Source: DATAPD01 sp036265385
GTDB taxonomy: Bacteria > Acidobacteriota > Terriglobia > Terriglobales > Acidobacteriaceae
Reading direction: 5' to 3'
Assembly: GCA_036265385.1 (NCBI GenBank)
Contig: DATAPD010000025.1
Location: 239,540-303,539 of the forward strand
DNA length: 64,000 bases
Part shown: positions 26,580 to 35,883 of the stretch, one piece after another
How the letters are laid out: every line of letters starts with the position of its first letter
How positions within the stretch are numbered: the stretch's first letter is position 1
Notes under the pieces: generated by a model
The model's database searches: none
What the model was told of the DNA's origin: nothing
The model's input: the letters and a program-made list of their open reading frames with translations, nothing else
Made by a program: the position numbers and the translations under genes

Positions 26580-27173
26580 TTGACCGACCCGAAACGTACA
26601 GGGCTATCTGAAGCCGAAGCGATCGAGCGAGCCAAGCAGGGCGACGCAGAGGCGTTCGAGGTTCTCTATAACCTCCATAAACGCCGTGTGTATTCTCTCT
26701 GCTTGCGGATGGTTTCGAATGCGGCGGAGGCAGAAGATCTTGCCCAGGAAGCTTTTCTGCAGCTATTTCGAAAGATCGGAACGTTTCGTGGCGAGTCAGC
26801 ATTCTCGACTTGGTTGCACCGCCTGTCAGTGAACGTGGTGCTGATGCAGCTCCGCAAGAAGGGCCTGCAAGTCGTGCCGCTGGACGATACGAACGACACC
26901 GACGAGGAAACGCAGAAACGCGATTATGGGACGGAAGATCTGAATCTGGCAGGCTCGATTGACAGATTAGAGCTTGAGCGTGCGATTGATCGATTGCCGC
27001 CCGGTTATCGCATGGTTTTTGTGCTTCACGATGTGGATGGATTTGAGCACAATGAGATCGCGGAGATGGTCGGGTGCTCAGTAGGAAACAGCAAGTCGCA
27101 GCTTCACAAAGCACGGATGAAACTGCGCGATATCTTGAAGTCGAATAGAGCCGAAAAGGCCAAACGAGCATAA
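26580..27173 (+). CDS. ECF-type RNA polymerase sigma factor
   Basis: 197-residue extracytoplasmic-function sigma factor of the RpoE/SigW kind. Region 2 includes the polymerase-binding EDLAQEAFLQLFRKI and the -10-recognition helix; region 4 includes LPPGYRMVFVLHDVDGFEH and the helix-turn-helix EIAEMVGCSVGNSKSQLHKA. It is followed 45 bases later by a zinc-finger anti-sigma gene and then a DUF4097 envelope protein, a typical autoregulated envelope-stress unit. The start appears to be TTG at 26580, with GGGAAAGG about five bases upstream; no ATG gives a complete region 2. Confidence 0.92.
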   Translation: MTDPKRTGLSEAEAIERAKQGDAEAFEVLYNLHKRRVYSLCLRMVSNAAEAEDLAQEAFLQLFRKIGTFRGESAFSTWLHRLSVNVVLMQLRKKGLQVVPLDDTNDTDEETQKRDYGTEDLNLAGSIDRLELERAIDRLPPGYRMVFVLHDVDGFEHNEIAEMVGCSVGNSKSQLHKARMKLRDILKSNRAEKAKRA

Positions 27174-27218
27174 CGGCGAGTAGCAGGCGAAGAAGTTGCG
27201 GTATCGGGGAGAGGTTGT

Positions 27219-27878
27219 ATGAATTGCATGGACTGCCATCGAGTATTACCGGAGATGATGGAAGGGCCGCGCAGCGCGGAGTTGAGCACGCATCTGAAAT
27301 CGTGTCCACAATGCTCCGCGTTGGTAGCAGACCTGGATGCGATCGCGCGAGAGGCGAAACAACTTCAGGCCATTGCGGAACCATCGCCGCGCGTTTGGAA
27401 CATGATTGAGGCGCAGCTGCGGAGCGAGGGATTAATCCATGCTCCGCGGCCACGCCGAAGCTGGAGCGCAGGGCCCGGTATGAACTGGCGGCCATTTGCA
27501 TGGCTGGCTCCTGTGGCCGCTGCACTTGTTGCCGGAGCGCTGTTCTTGATGAACCCGAGATCGACTACGAATTCTGACCAAGCAAATGTGAAGGTGACCG
27601 CGCCTCCCGTGACCACGGGGAAAAATGAGGTCGCCAAATCCTTGCTTGGGCGACCGCCGGTGGAGGATCAGCAAATCCTTGATGCCGTGGCAGTGCAAGC
27701 GCCGATGATGAAGGCGTCATACGAGGACAATTTGCGCAGCGTCAACGCATACATCCGCGACGCCGAGCAGTCAGTCGAGCAGAATCCGTATGACGAAGAA
27801 GCACGCCAGTACCTGATGGAAGCGTATGAGCAAAAGGCGATGCTCTACGATATGGCGTTGAGTAGATCTTTGCGATAA
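27219..27878 (+). CDS. Membrane-anchored zinc-finger anti-sigma factor
   Basis: 219-residue partner of the upstream ECF sigma factor. The N-terminus has the zf-HC2 anti-sigma zinc finger: Cys residues in NCMDCH and the HLKSCPQC motif at about 25-32, which senses redox state or holds the sigma-binding helices. One membrane helix follows at about 88-106 (FAWLAPVAAALVAGALFLM), leaving about 110 residues in the periplasm, which would receive the signal. It should hold the sigma factor inactive at the membrane until it is cleaved or changes shape. Confidence 0.88.
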   Translation: MNCMDCHRVLPEMMEGPRSAELSTHLKSCPQCSALVADLDAIAREAKQLQAIAEPSPRVWNMIEAQLRSEGLIHAPRPRRSWSAGPGMNWRPFAWLAPVAAALVAGALFLMNPRSTTNSDQANVKVTAPPVTTGKNEVAKSLLGRPPVEDQQILDAVAVQAPMMKASYEDNLRSVNAYIRDAEQSVEQNPYDEEARQYLMEAYEQKAMLYDMALSRSLR

Positions 27879-27933
27879 TAGCGGTTCCGAACTTAAAAAC
27901 TTCAGGACCGGGTTCTCGGGAAAGAGTGAGTCC

Positions 27934-28785
27934 ATGGAGATGTCACAGCGTGCCGCGACACTTGCAGTAGCGGTAGTCGTTTCGGTGGCAAGCCTGTCAG
28001 TTGCCCAAGGAAAAAAGGAAATGCGTTTCAACGTAGGTCCTCGGGCGAATGTGACGGTGATGAATCAATTCGGCTCAATTTCCCTGAAACCAGGATCGGC
28101 GAATTTAGTCATTGTCACGGCAACGACTAATTCCAGCAATGTCGAAGTCGATCAATCCCAAACTGGAAGCCGCATTGACATCCATTCGCATTTATTGGGT
28201 GGGGCAAATGAACTCAACGGCAATGTCGACTACGAAGTCATCGCGCCGCCTGATGCCAGTGTGAATTTGCACTCCGGAAGCGGGCTCCTTCATGTGGAAC
28301 GCATGAAGGGGGATTTGACGATTGAAGGCGCCAACCCCACAGTGGATGTTCGAGAAGTCACGAGTGCGCATGTTCATGTGCGCACCCTGAAAGGCCCAGT
28401 TACGCTGACGAATATCCGCAATGGTCACGTAGAAATCACATCGGTCAGCGGCGACATTCAATTGAATTCTGTTTCCGGCCCGCTGGTCCAAGTCAGTTCT
28501 ACTGGCGGAAAGATCGCTTACAGCGGAGATTTCGGAGCGGGAGGCGACTACTCGCTCATCAGCCACACGGGAGACATCGAGGCTTCCATTCCAGCCGACG
28601 CCTCTGTCGATGTAAGTGCCCGCTCAGTCAAAGGAGCGGTCGAGAATGATTTTGCGATGCAACCGAAAGCGCACTCTATGTTTCCGATTGTGCAAGGACG
28701 TTCCTTTGTCGGCACCATGGGAAAGGCTGCTTCCTCGGTAGTATTGCGCACCTTCAGTGGTAAAATCCGCCTCAAGCAACGCTAA
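27934..28785 (+). CDS. Exported DUF4097-type beta-repeat protein
   Basis: 283-residue exported protein. A signal peptide (about 1-26) is followed by repeating beta-strands with the pattern of DUF4097 / putative adhesin proteins, such as VNLHSGSGLLHVERMKGD, VHVRTLKGPVTLTNIRNGHV and VEITSVSGDIQLNSVSG, which form a right-handed beta-helix. Function is unknown; in many bacteria such genes sit with envelope-stress sigma/anti-sigma pairs, as here. It is probably a target or sensor of the ECF system. Confidence 0.8.
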   Translation: MEMSQRAATLAVAVVVSVASLSVAQGKKEMRFNVGPRANVTVMNQFGSISLKPGSANLVIVTATTNSSNVEVDQSQTGSRIDIHSHLLGGANELNGNVDYEVIAPPDASVNLHSGSGLLHVERMKGDLTIEGANPTVDVREVTSAHVHVRTLKGPVTLTNIRNGHVEITSVSGDIQLNSVSGPLVQVSSTGGKIAYSGDFGAGGDYSLISHTGDIEASIPADASVDVSARSVKGAVENDFAMQPKAHSMFPIVQGRSFVGTMGKAASSVVLRTFSGKIRLKQR

Positions 28786-28822
28786 AAAGTCCTGCGCCGG
28801 CGCAAGCCGGTTTCATGTCTCA

Positions 28823-29380
28823 ATGCCCAACTCGATCCCAGAGCGGAGCCGACTTGTGTTCCTCGTGGGCTTTATGGGGTCGGGAAAGACGAGCGTTGGA
28901 CATGATCTGGCAACTCGACTCGGGTGTGAGTTCGTGGATCTAGACCAACGGATCGAAGCGATAAGCGGCAGGAGTGTAGGGGCGATCTTTCGCGACTTGG
29001 GAGAAGGTGAATTCAGACGTCTCGAGCACGAGGCGTTGAAGGAACTGTTTCGGGAGTCGGGATTGATGCGCGTTGTTGCCCTGGGTGGAGGAGCATTCGC
29101 GCAACCACGCAATGCGGATGCGATTCGTGATGTTGGAGCAATAACGATCTTTCTTGATGCCCCGCCGGACGTGCTTTGGCAACGGTGTCAGGAGGATCCG
29201 CAGGAACGCCCGTTGCGCGGGCAGTACGAACAGTTTGCAGAATTGCATGGTCAGCGCAGGAAACACTATTTGCAAGCGAGCTGGCGCGTTGATAGTTCGC
29301 ACAAATCGGCAAATGATATCGCCGCAGATCTGGAACAACGGATCAATGCGGAACTTTCGGCTCAGGAGAAAACACGGTGA
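28823..29380 (+). CDS. aroK: Shikimate kinase
   Basis: Phosphorylates shikimate on the route to chorismate. The 185-residue P-loop kinase has GFMGSGKTSVG (Walker A), FVDLDQRIE for shikimate binding, the RLEHEALKEL segment, the GGGAF substrate loop, and the ERPLRG lid Arg. The ATG at 28823 (MPNSIPERSRLVFLVG) gives the usual distance to the P-loop; an upstream ATG at 28757 would overlap the DUF4097 gene. The stop overlaps the next gene's start by four bases (GTGA), so translation is coupled. Confidence 0.93.
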   Translation: MPNSIPERSRLVFLVGFMGSGKTSVGHDLATRLGCEFVDLDQRIEAISGRSVGAIFRDLGEGEFRRLEHEALKELFRESGLMRVVALGGGAFAQPRNADAIRDVGAITIFLDAPPDVLWQRCQEDPQERPLRGQYEQFAELHGQRRKHYLQASWRVDSSHKSANDIAADLEQRINAELSAQEKTR

Positions 29381-30117
29381 AGTGGAATGGTATCGGAGGC
29401 ATGGTAGTTCTCGCGTTTTCTATAGGCCTATTCTCGGTTGCAAGTAGCGGCAAGGAACCTGCTGGCACCGGCGTGGACTCGGGCACATTTGGTGTTTTCA
29501 TGAATGGAAAACGGGTCGGCACCGAGACATTTTCGATCACTCAGAATGCTGGCGGTAGTTTGATCACCTCCCGCTTTCGCACGGAACCGGGAGTTGATAA
29601 AGCTGAGCAGACGTCTGAGTTGCAGATTTCTCCGAGTGGCGAACTACGCCGCTATGAGTGGAGAGAAGTAAGCCCGGGGCAAGCACAGGCAGTTGTAACG
29701 CCGAATGATCAGTTTCTAGTACAACGGTCGAGCAAAACGTCTCAGGACAAACCGGAGGAGCAGCCTTTTCTGCTTCCCTCTTCGACCAGCATTCTGGACG
29801 ATTACTTTTTCGTTCATCGCGAGATTCTTGCCTGGAAATTTATGGCAATGACTTGCCGCCAACAGTCCGGACAATTGCAGTGTCCCGTGGGGCAAAAAGC
29901 GCAGTTCGGCACGCTGAACCCCCATGCGCGCTCCTCAATGCCTGTCACGCTGGAGGTAACCGGGACGGAGAAGATCAAGGTTGGCAGCGGAGAACTGGAC
30001 ACTACAAAGCTGAGTTTGAAAGGCGAAGCGGGCGACTGGACGATTTGGGTAGACCAGCAGTTCAAAGTTCAGAAAATGGCGGTCCCCTCCGACAACACCG
30101 AAATTGTACGTGATTAG
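29377..30117 (+). CDS. Exported protein of unknown function coupled to aroK
   Basis: 246-residue protein with an N-terminal signal peptide (MVVLAFSIGLFSVASS). The body is beta-rich and starts with FGVFMNGKRVGTETFSI, a pattern seen in secreted proteins that carry a short lipocalin-like repeat, but no known family can be named with confidence. Near the end is DWTIWVDQQFKVQKM, again a lipocalin-like strand pair. The GTG start overlaps the aroK stop (GTGA). Two Cys residues lie close together in CRQQSGQLQC (about 168-177) and could form a disulfide. Confidence 0.7.
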   Translation: MKWNGIGGMVVLAFSIGLFSVASSGKEPAGTGVDSGTFGVFMNGKRVGTETFSITQNAGGSLITSRFRTEPGVDKAEQTSELQISPSGELRRYEWREVSPGQAQAVVTPNDQFLVQRSSKTSQDKPEEQPFLLPSSTSILDDYFFVHREILAWKFMAMTCRQQSGQLQCPVGQKAQFGTLNPHARSSMPVTLEVTGTEKIKVGSGELDTTKLSLKGEAGDWTIWVDQQFKVQKMAVPSDNTEIVRD

Positions 30118-30245
30118 GGCGCCAAGGTTTGAGGAGCGCCTTTGCCCTCCTTAGTGCTCGAAAGGATGCCTACTTTCGATGCTTGCAGCGGAGTTCCCCA
30201 AAACAAGTAGGATAGACGTGTAGTTGGGTCGCTGGACGGGGTACC

Positions 30246-31340
30246 TTGCTTTTGTCGCTGATCGATACACGAACTTCGCGAGTGTTGTTGACTGCCCTTC
30301 TGTTCGCAGCGGGGTTAGGACTCGTGTATGCGGCTCGCAGAACCCTAATCTGGTTCCTGTTCGCGATCTTCTTTGCCTACCTCATGGCGCCAGCGGTCTC
30401 CCGTCTTGAGCGACCACTGCGCAGTCGCGGCCGTGCCATTGCGGCAATTTATATGTTGCTCGCGGCACTTGTAACGGTGATCTTCATGTACGTTGGGCCA
30501 CAGGTAGGGAGGCAAGCGGCCCGCCTGGGAGGCACGCTGCCGAGCGTTCTCGAGCGGGTCGGATCGGGACAGATTGCGGAGCAGATCGGTAGCGAACACG
30601 GATTGAGTGGCCAGACCAAAGCACAGCTGAAGCTTTTCCTGGCGAGCCATCGAGACAGCATCATGCAATTCGCGCAACGCGCAGGATTGCGTGCTGCGGA
30701 GTTCGCGCAACAGGCTCCGGTGTTGTTTCTGATCCCGATACTAGCTGTGTTTTTTCTGCGTGACGGAAAAAACTTCGGCAACTTTTTGTTATCGCTGGTT
30801 CACACGCGGCCGCAACGAGAATTACTACAGGGAGTCTTATCGGATCTCAACCAGATGCTGGCGCACTTCATCCGTGCACAACTGACTCTGGCTTTTCTCT
30901 CTGGGTTCGTTTACTGCAGCTTCCTTGGGGCAATGCGCGTACCATTCGCGCTTATGCTGGGAACCATCGGAGGGATGCTGGAATTCATTCCGGTCGTGGG
31001 TCCTTTCATCGCAGCGATGATCATCCTAGTGGGCGCACTGCTTGCGGGATACCAATACTGGGGCTGGGTGCTCTTGTTTCTGATCGGTTGGCGCCTAGTG
31101 CAGGATTATGTCGTTTCGCCGCGAATCATGGGACGCAGTATGGAGCTACATCCGCTTGCGGCGATCTTCGGCGTTTTGGCCGGTGGAGAGATCGCGGGTG
31201 TCCTTGGTGTTTACCTCTCTATTCCGGTAATGGCCAGCTTGCGCATTGTGTGGCGCCGGTGGCGCCTCTACGCGGAAAAGCGTCAATTCGGTCCACTCAA
31301 CGAATACTCCTTCGCTCCTGACGTCCATTCACGCAAATAG
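30246..31340 (+). CDS. AI-2E family (PerM/YdiK-like) permease
   Basis: 364-residue inner-membrane protein of the AI-2E transporter superfamily, with about eight helices and the conserved GTIGGMLEFIPVVGPFIAA and RLVQDYVVSPRIMGRSMELHP in the C-terminal half. Members export autoinducer-2 in E. coli or act as Na+/H+ antiporters in halophiles; the name does not prove a quorum-sensing role here. The start is TTG at 30246, preceded by GGACGGGG. It stands alone between aroK's neighbour and asd. Confidence 0.87.
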   Translation: MLLSLIDTRTSRVLLTALLFAAGLGLVYAARRTLIWFLFAIFFAYLMAPAVSRLERPLRSRGRAIAAIYMLLAALVTVIFMYVGPQVGRQAARLGGTLPSVLERVGSGQIAEQIGSEHGLSGQTKAQLKLFLASHRDSIMQFAQRAGLRAAEFAQQAPVLFLIPILAVFFLRDGKNFGNFLLSLVHTRPQRELLQGVLSDLNQMLAHFIRAQLTLAFLSGFVYCSFLGAMRVPFALMLGTIGGMLEFIPVVGPFIAAMIILVGALLAGYQYWGWVLLFLIGWRLVQDYVVSPRIMGRSMELHPLAAIFGVLAGGEIAGVLGVYLSIPVMASLRIVWRRWRLYAEKRQFGPLNEYSFAPDVHSRK

Positions 31341-31408
31341 AGTGACCAGTTGCATCCCTGCTGCGCTGAGGTCGCGTAAGCACTGATGTAGAATTTTAGG
31401 CACTCATC

Positions 31409-32461
31409 ATGTCTTCAAAAATACCTGTTGGCATACTCGGCGCCACTGGCATTGTCGGTCAGCGCTTCGTGCAGATGCTCGAACATCACCCGTGGTTTGA
31501 AGTCGCATGGCTGGCTGCTTCCGATCGCTCGGAAGGAAAACAGTATGGAGAAGCGGCACGATGGCGACTTAAAACCCAGATTCCAGCCAAAGTGGCAACG
31601 ATGAAGGTGTCGGCAGCACAACCTGAGGGAGCTCCGAAGGTGATTTTCGCCGCTCTGGATGCGTCGATTGCGGCTGAGTTGGAGCCGAGATTTGCGGATG
31701 CTGGGTGCGCCGTGGTGTCCAATTCAAGCGCATTGCGAATGAAATCGGATGTGCCTCTCGTCATCCCCGAGGTAAATGCCAATCACATCAAGCTGATTGA
31801 GTCGCAGTGTTGGCGGAAGAAATCCGGTGGATTTGTGGTTACGAATCCAAATTGCTCGGCTATCGGTCTGGTCATGGCTCTGGCGCCACTAGATCACAAG
31901 TTTGGGTTAGACACCGTCATGGCGGTGACCATGCAGGCAGTGAGTGGCGCGGGATATCCAGGCGTTGCTTCACTCGACATCCTGGGAAATGTCATCCCGT
32001 ACATTGCAAAAGAAGAAGAAAAGATGGAAGAAGAAACCCTAAAGCTTCTCGGAAAGCTCAATAGTTCGGGAATCGGCATGGGTGAATTCCGCATCAGCGC
32101 GCAATGCAATCGCGTAGCGGTAGAAGATGGGCATACCGAGTCCGTTTCGGTGAAATTGAAAGAGGGAGCAAAGGCGGCACATCTGATCCGAGCGTGGAAT
32201 GACTTCACTGCCGAGCCCCAAAAGATGAAACTGCCGAGCGCTCCAGAGCATCCGGTGGTGTACCTGGAGGCGCCCGATCGTCCTCAACCGCGTTTTGACG
32301 TGGAGTACGGCTCGGGCATGACAACTTGTGTCGGCCGGCTGCGACCGTGCAGTGTGTTCGATTGGAAATTTACAGTTCTGTCCCACAATACGATCAGGGG
32401 TGCTGCAGGGGCGGCATTGCTCAATGCAGAGTTGCTCAAGGCACAAGGTTATTTGGGATGA
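31409..32461 (+). CDS. asd: Aspartate-semialdehyde dehydrogenase
   Basis: Reduces aspartyl phosphate to aspartate semialdehyde, the common precursor of lysine, diaminopimelate, threonine and methionine. The 350-residue protein has the NADP loop ILGATGIVGQRF (9-20) and catalytic Cys149 in NPNCSAIG. Its length and sequence (EDGHTESVSV; RLRPCSVFDWKF) match the archaeal/fungal-type branch rather than the E. coli-type enzyme. It opens the lysine cluster asd-lysC-dapB-dapA-dapD. Aspartokinase follows 40 bases later. Confidence 0.93.
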   Translation: MSSKIPVGILGATGIVGQRFVQMLEHHPWFEVAWLAASDRSEGKQYGEAARWRLKTQIPAKVATMKVSAAQPEGAPKVIFAALDASIAAELEPRFADAGCAVVSNSSALRMKSDVPLVIPEVNANHIKLIESQCWRKKSGGFVVTNPNCSAIGLVMALAPLDHKFGLDTVMAVTMQAVSGAGYPGVASLDILGNVIPYIAKEEEKMEEETLKLLGKLNSSGIGMGEFRISAQCNRVAVEDGHTESVSVKLKEGAKAAHLIRAWNDFTAEPQKMKLPSAPEHPVVYLEAPDRPQPRFDVEYGSGMTTCVGRLRPCSVFDWKFTVLSHNTIRGAAGAALLNAELLKAQGYLG

Positions 32462-32501
32462 GATCGCCAGCGGGTGAATGTATGCTGCGAGGCATGTCCC
32501 G

Positions 32502-33875
32502 ATGATCGTCATGAAATTCGGCGGCACTTCGGTCGAAGATGCCAAAGCCATCAACCGCGCTGCGCAAATCGTAAAAGGGAGGCTAGATCAGCGGCCTGTT
32601 GTAGTGGTCAGCGCAATGGCCAGGATCACAGACCAGTTGCTCGAGACTGCACGGGCCGCAGGGTCGGGCGATCGCAAGTCGGCCCTTAAGCTCTCCCGCG
32701 CACTGCGGGAAAGACATTACGAAACGGCTGGCGAACTTCTGGGGACTGCCCTGTTCACACAATTCCACGGAGAGCTCGGTGCGGATTTCGATGAATTAGA
32801 AGAATTGATTCGCGGCATCGCAGCCGTGGGCGAGCTTACGCCCCGGACGACGGATCAAGTCGCCTCGTATGGTGAAGTGCTGTCGAGCAAAATCGTGTCG
32901 GCCGCCTTTTCGGCGCATGGAATGGAAAGTTCTCTGGTCGATTCGCGCGAATGCATCGTTACTGATGCGAACTACACTCGCGCGGCACCATTGTTCGATG
33001 AAACTAACCAGCAACTGAAACTGGCCTTACAACCTTTGCTTGATGAAAAACGAGTTCCCGTGATGGGCGGCTTCATCGGGGCCAACAAGGCGGGAGTCAC
33101 GACTACGATCGGCCGAGGAGGGTCTGACTTCTCTGCGGCGATCATTGGAGCTGCGCTGAATGCTGACAAGATCGAGATCTGGACCGATGTCGACGGTATG
33201 CTGACGACCGATCCCCGGATGTGTCCGGATGCGCGAAGGATCAAAGTGATAAGCTTTGATGAAGCAGCCGAACTGGCCTATTTCGGCGCTAAAGTGCTGC
33301 ATCCCGCGACGGTGCTGCCCGCAATCCAGAAAAATATTCCTGTGTTCGTTCTGAACTCGCGGAACGCAAGCTGTGAAGGAACGAAGATCACGGCACGAGC
33401 GCCGCAGTCGCGAAACATCTTCAAGGCCATTGCAGTTAAAAAACGAATCACGATTGTGGATGTGGCAGCCCCGCGGCGGCTGTTGCTCCATGGTTTCTTG
33501 AAGTCCATTTTCGAAGCATTCGATCGTCATGGAATCGCTGTCGATGTGGTCTCCACATCGGAGGTCAGCGTTTCGGTGACAATGGAGACAAATGAAGCCA
33601 TCCCAGCACTCTCCGCCGATCTCGCGAAACTTGCGGATGTAAAGTATGAAGGCCGCAAGGCAATCATCTGCCTGGTTGGAGAAAACCTTCGCGAGACACC
33701 GGGCATCGCAGCGCGAGTATTTGGTGAGCTCGAAGACGTAAAGATTCGCATGATTTCGCAAGGGGCGTCGGAAATAAATTTGACGTTTGTGATCGAAGAG
33801 GATGATGTGCAGCGCGTCATCCAACGACTTCACAATACGTTTTTCGCCGATCTCGATCAGGAAGTTTTCGCATGA
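32502..33875 (+). CDS. lysC: Aspartokinase
   Basis: Phosphorylates aspartate in the first step of the aspartate pathway. The catalytic half has KFGGTSV at the start, TTIGRGGSDFSAA for ATP and aspartate, and EIWTDVDGMLTTDPR. The C-terminal part contains two ACT domains (VKKRITIVDVAAP and GRKAIICLVGEN), so feedback control by lysine or threonine is likely. The frame is open to an ATG at 32478, but the ATG at 32502 (MIVMKFGG) is the family start. The stop overlaps the dapB start by four bases. Confidence 0.93.
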   Translation: MIVMKFGGTSVEDAKAINRAAQIVKGRLDQRPVVVVSAMARITDQLLETARAAGSGDRKSALKLSRALRERHYETAGELLGTALFTQFHGELGADFDELEELIRGIAAVGELTPRTTDQVASYGEVLSSKIVSAAFSAHGMESSLVDSRECIVTDANYTRAAPLFDETNQQLKLALQPLLDEKRVPVMGGFIGANKAGVTTTIGRGGSDFSAAIIGAALNADKIEIWTDVDGMLTTDPRMCPDARRIKVISFDEAAELAYFGAKVLHPATVLPAIQKNIPVFVLNSRNASCEGTKITARAPQSRNIFKAIAVKKRITIVDVAAPRRLLLHGFLKSIFEAFDRHGIAVDVVSTSEVSVSVTMETNEAIPALSADLAKLADVKYEGRKAIICLVGENLRETPGIAARVFGELEDVKIRMISQGASEINLTFVIEEDDVQRVIQRLHNTFFADLDQEVFA

Positions 33876-34552
33876 AGCTACTCATCTTGGGGCGTGGCAA
33901 GACAGGCTCGCTGGTGGCGGAAGTCGCGCGGCATCGGCGCCATCATATCGAGATCCTCGGGCTGGCGGAGAACCGCGGCGCATCTGCGCTTGTACCAGCG
34001 AAACTCAGTGGGTTTGATTGTGTGATCGATTTCACAGGCCCTGAAGCCGTGGTCGCAAACATTGAGGCGTGTATTGCGGCTCGGAAAAATGTCGTCGTTG
34101 GTACGACTGGTTGGTACAACGAGCTTCCGAGACTGCGCAAATCGGCCGAGGCAAATGATGTCGGCCTGCTAGTTGCGTCAAACTTCTCCATTGGGATGAA
34201 TTTATTCCTCGATATTGTCAGAGTGGCAGCCTCCGCGATTGCGCACGAATATAAGGGGCAGATTTTTGAACGTCACCACGCCCAAAAGAAGGATGCTCCT
34301 TCGGGAACGGCGATGATTCTCCAGAAGATCATTCAGGAGCAAACTGGAGAAACACTGGAGATCACGTCTTTTCGCGAGGGGGACGTGGTGGGCATGCACG
34401 AAATAGCTTTCGACTCGCCGAACGACCGTATCTACCTCTGTCACGATGCAAAATCGCGTCGCGGTTTTGCCGAAGGTGCGGTCCGGAGTGCAGAGTGGCT
34501 GGCGGGGAAAAAAGGGTTCTACGACTTCAAGGATGTCTGGAAGGAACTCTGA
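33872..34552 (+). CDS. dapB: 4-hydroxy-tetrahydrodipicolinate reductase
   Basis: Reduces hydroxy-tetrahydrodipicolinate with NAD(P)H on the path to diaminopimelate. It has the Rossmann start LILGRGKTG, VVVGTTGW, and the substrate motif ERHHAQKKDAPSGTA, with the HH pair and Lys in the family pattern. At 226 residues it is shorter than E. coli DapB (273), having a compact N-terminal domain without the usual longer GxxGxxG loop. It overlaps lysC by ATGA, so translation is coupled. Confidence 0.9.
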   Translation: MKLLILGRGKTGSLVAEVARHRRHHIEILGLAENRGASALVPAKLSGFDCVIDFTGPEAVVANIEACIAARKNVVVGTTGWYNELPRLRKSAEANDVGLLVASNFSIGMNLFLDIVRVAASAIAHEYKGQIFERHHAQKKDAPSGTAMILQKIIQEQTGETLEITSFREGDVVGMHEIAFDSPNDRIYLCHDAKSRRGFAEGAVRSAEWLAGKKGFYDFKDVWKEL

Positions 34553-34691
34553 TTCTTTCTATCTCGAGGGCTTTTTTATCTTAGATGCTGGTTCCGAAGC
34601 TCGTACCTTCGTCCGAGCATATAGCTTTCCAATTTGTTGTTACCTCCACGCGTGAGTTTCCCGCGCCGTCCATTCGCGCTATCTTAAGATC

Positions 34692-35813
34692 ATGCAACTT
34701 CGTGGATGCGGTACAGCCCTGGTAACGCCGTTTCAGCAGAATGGCGAGATCGATGAAGGCGCTCTGCGGGCGTTGGTCGCTTGGCAAGTTGAATCCGGCA
34801 TCGATTTTCTTGTGCCTTGTGGAACTACTGGCGAAACACCAACGTTGTCGCATGACGAGTGGCTGCGCGTCATCGATGTAACCATTGAGGTGGTAGCGGG
34901 ACGAGTGCCGATTGTGGCAGGCGCGACATCGAATTCAACGAACGAAGCTGTGGCCAAAGCCAAGGAGATCGCGTCCCGGCCTGGTGTCACGGCTATCTTG
35001 ACTGCGTCTCCTTACTACAACAAGCCCACGCAGGAGGGGCAGTATCGGCATTTTCGAGCGATTGCTGAGGCGGTAGACAAGCCGCTCATCCTTTACAACG
35101 TACCGGGAAGAACTGGAGCCAACATCGAGCCTGGAAACCTGGTGCGGCTTGCAGAGGTTCCCAATATCGGAGGAGTGAAAGAAGCGAGCGGGAACATGAC
35201 TCAAATCGCGGAGGTACTGAACGCTGTTCCCCCGCATTTTGCGGTTTTCAGCGGAGACGACGCGATCACGTTGCCAGTCATTTCGCTGGGTGGGGTTGGG
35301 ATCATTTCTGTTGCGTCGAATGAGATCCCTCATGAAATGGCGGCGATGACTCGCGCCGCGCTCAGCAACGACTGGGACACGGCACGGGCAATCCACCGTA
35401 AGTATCTTCCCCTGATGCAGGCGAACTTCATCGAATCGAATCCCCTGCCGGTAAAAGCGGCTTTGGCGATGATGGGTAAAATCCAGGAAGTATATCGGCT
35501 GCCGATGCTGCCGATGCGCCGCGACACACGTTCCAAGCTGCATCGCATTCTGAGCGAGGCAGGAGTCATCACAAAGCAGTCAGTCCCGGACGCTATAGAG
35601 TTCTATGTGTACGAGAGTTGGGTAGCAGGCCCGCATAAAGCAGTCGTACACAGATCGAGTTGCAGCCAATGCAATTCAGGGAAAGGCCGTCCGCCGGGGC
35701 ATGATGCGAATCATGCGCGGTGGCACGGGCCTCTCGGTGCACTGGCTGAAGCACGAGAACTCACGCACACGTTGCCTGGCGTTCTGATTCGCAGCGAATG
35801 CAAGTGCGTGTGA
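34692..35813 (+). CDS. dapA: 4-hydroxy-tetrahydrodipicolinate synthase with Cys-rich C-terminal extension
   Basis: Condenses aspartate semialdehyde with pyruvate. Residues 1-295 are a normal DapA TIM barrel: PCGTTGETPTL, SPYYNKPTQEG, the Tyr in YNVPGRTG, and the Schiff-base Lys in GGVKEASGN. The protein is 373 residues, about 75 longer than the family. The extra tail carries HRSSCSQCNSGKG, then WHGP and ends CKCV, a pattern of CxxC and CxC that could bind zinc. It could be a real fused domain or read-through after loss of a stop. A gap of 139 bases separates it from dapB. Confidence 0.9.
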   Translation: MQLRGCGTALVTPFQQNGEIDEGALRALVAWQVESGIDFLVPCGTTGETPTLSHDEWLRVIDVTIEVVAGRVPIVAGATSNSTNEAVAKAKEIASRPGVTAILTASPYYNKPTQEGQYRHFRAIAEAVDKPLILYNVPGRTGANIEPGNLVRLAEVPNIGGVKEASGNMTQIAEVLNAVPPHFAVFSGDDAITLPVISLGGVGIISVASNEIPHEMAAMTRAALSNDWDTARAIHRKYLPLMQANFIESNPLPVKAALAMMGKIQEVYRLPMLPMRRDTRSKLHRILSEAGVITKQSVPDAIEFYVYESWVAGPHKAVVHRSSCSQCNSGKGRPPGHDANHARWHGPLGALAEARELTHTLPGVLIRSECKCV

Positions 35814-35883
35814 TTCTCTCGACAATGCGGGCATGGCATCGTTCTGATTTCTTGCTCAGCCTTTCCTTTATACTCATGCGCGC

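Noticed and set aside
26098..27525. A 475-codon frame on the minus strand across the sigma and anti-sigma genes
   Set aside because: The plus strand holds a clear ECF sigma factor, anti-sigma factor and MFS end here; the minus frame has no family pattern and is a shadow.
30118..30143. Hairpin GGCGC/GCGCC after the aroK-coupled gene as a terminator
   Set aside because: Short stem, long loop and only three Ts; too weak to list.
33027..33833. A 268-codon minus-strand frame opposite lysC
   Set aside because: Antisense to aspartokinase with no recognisable motif.
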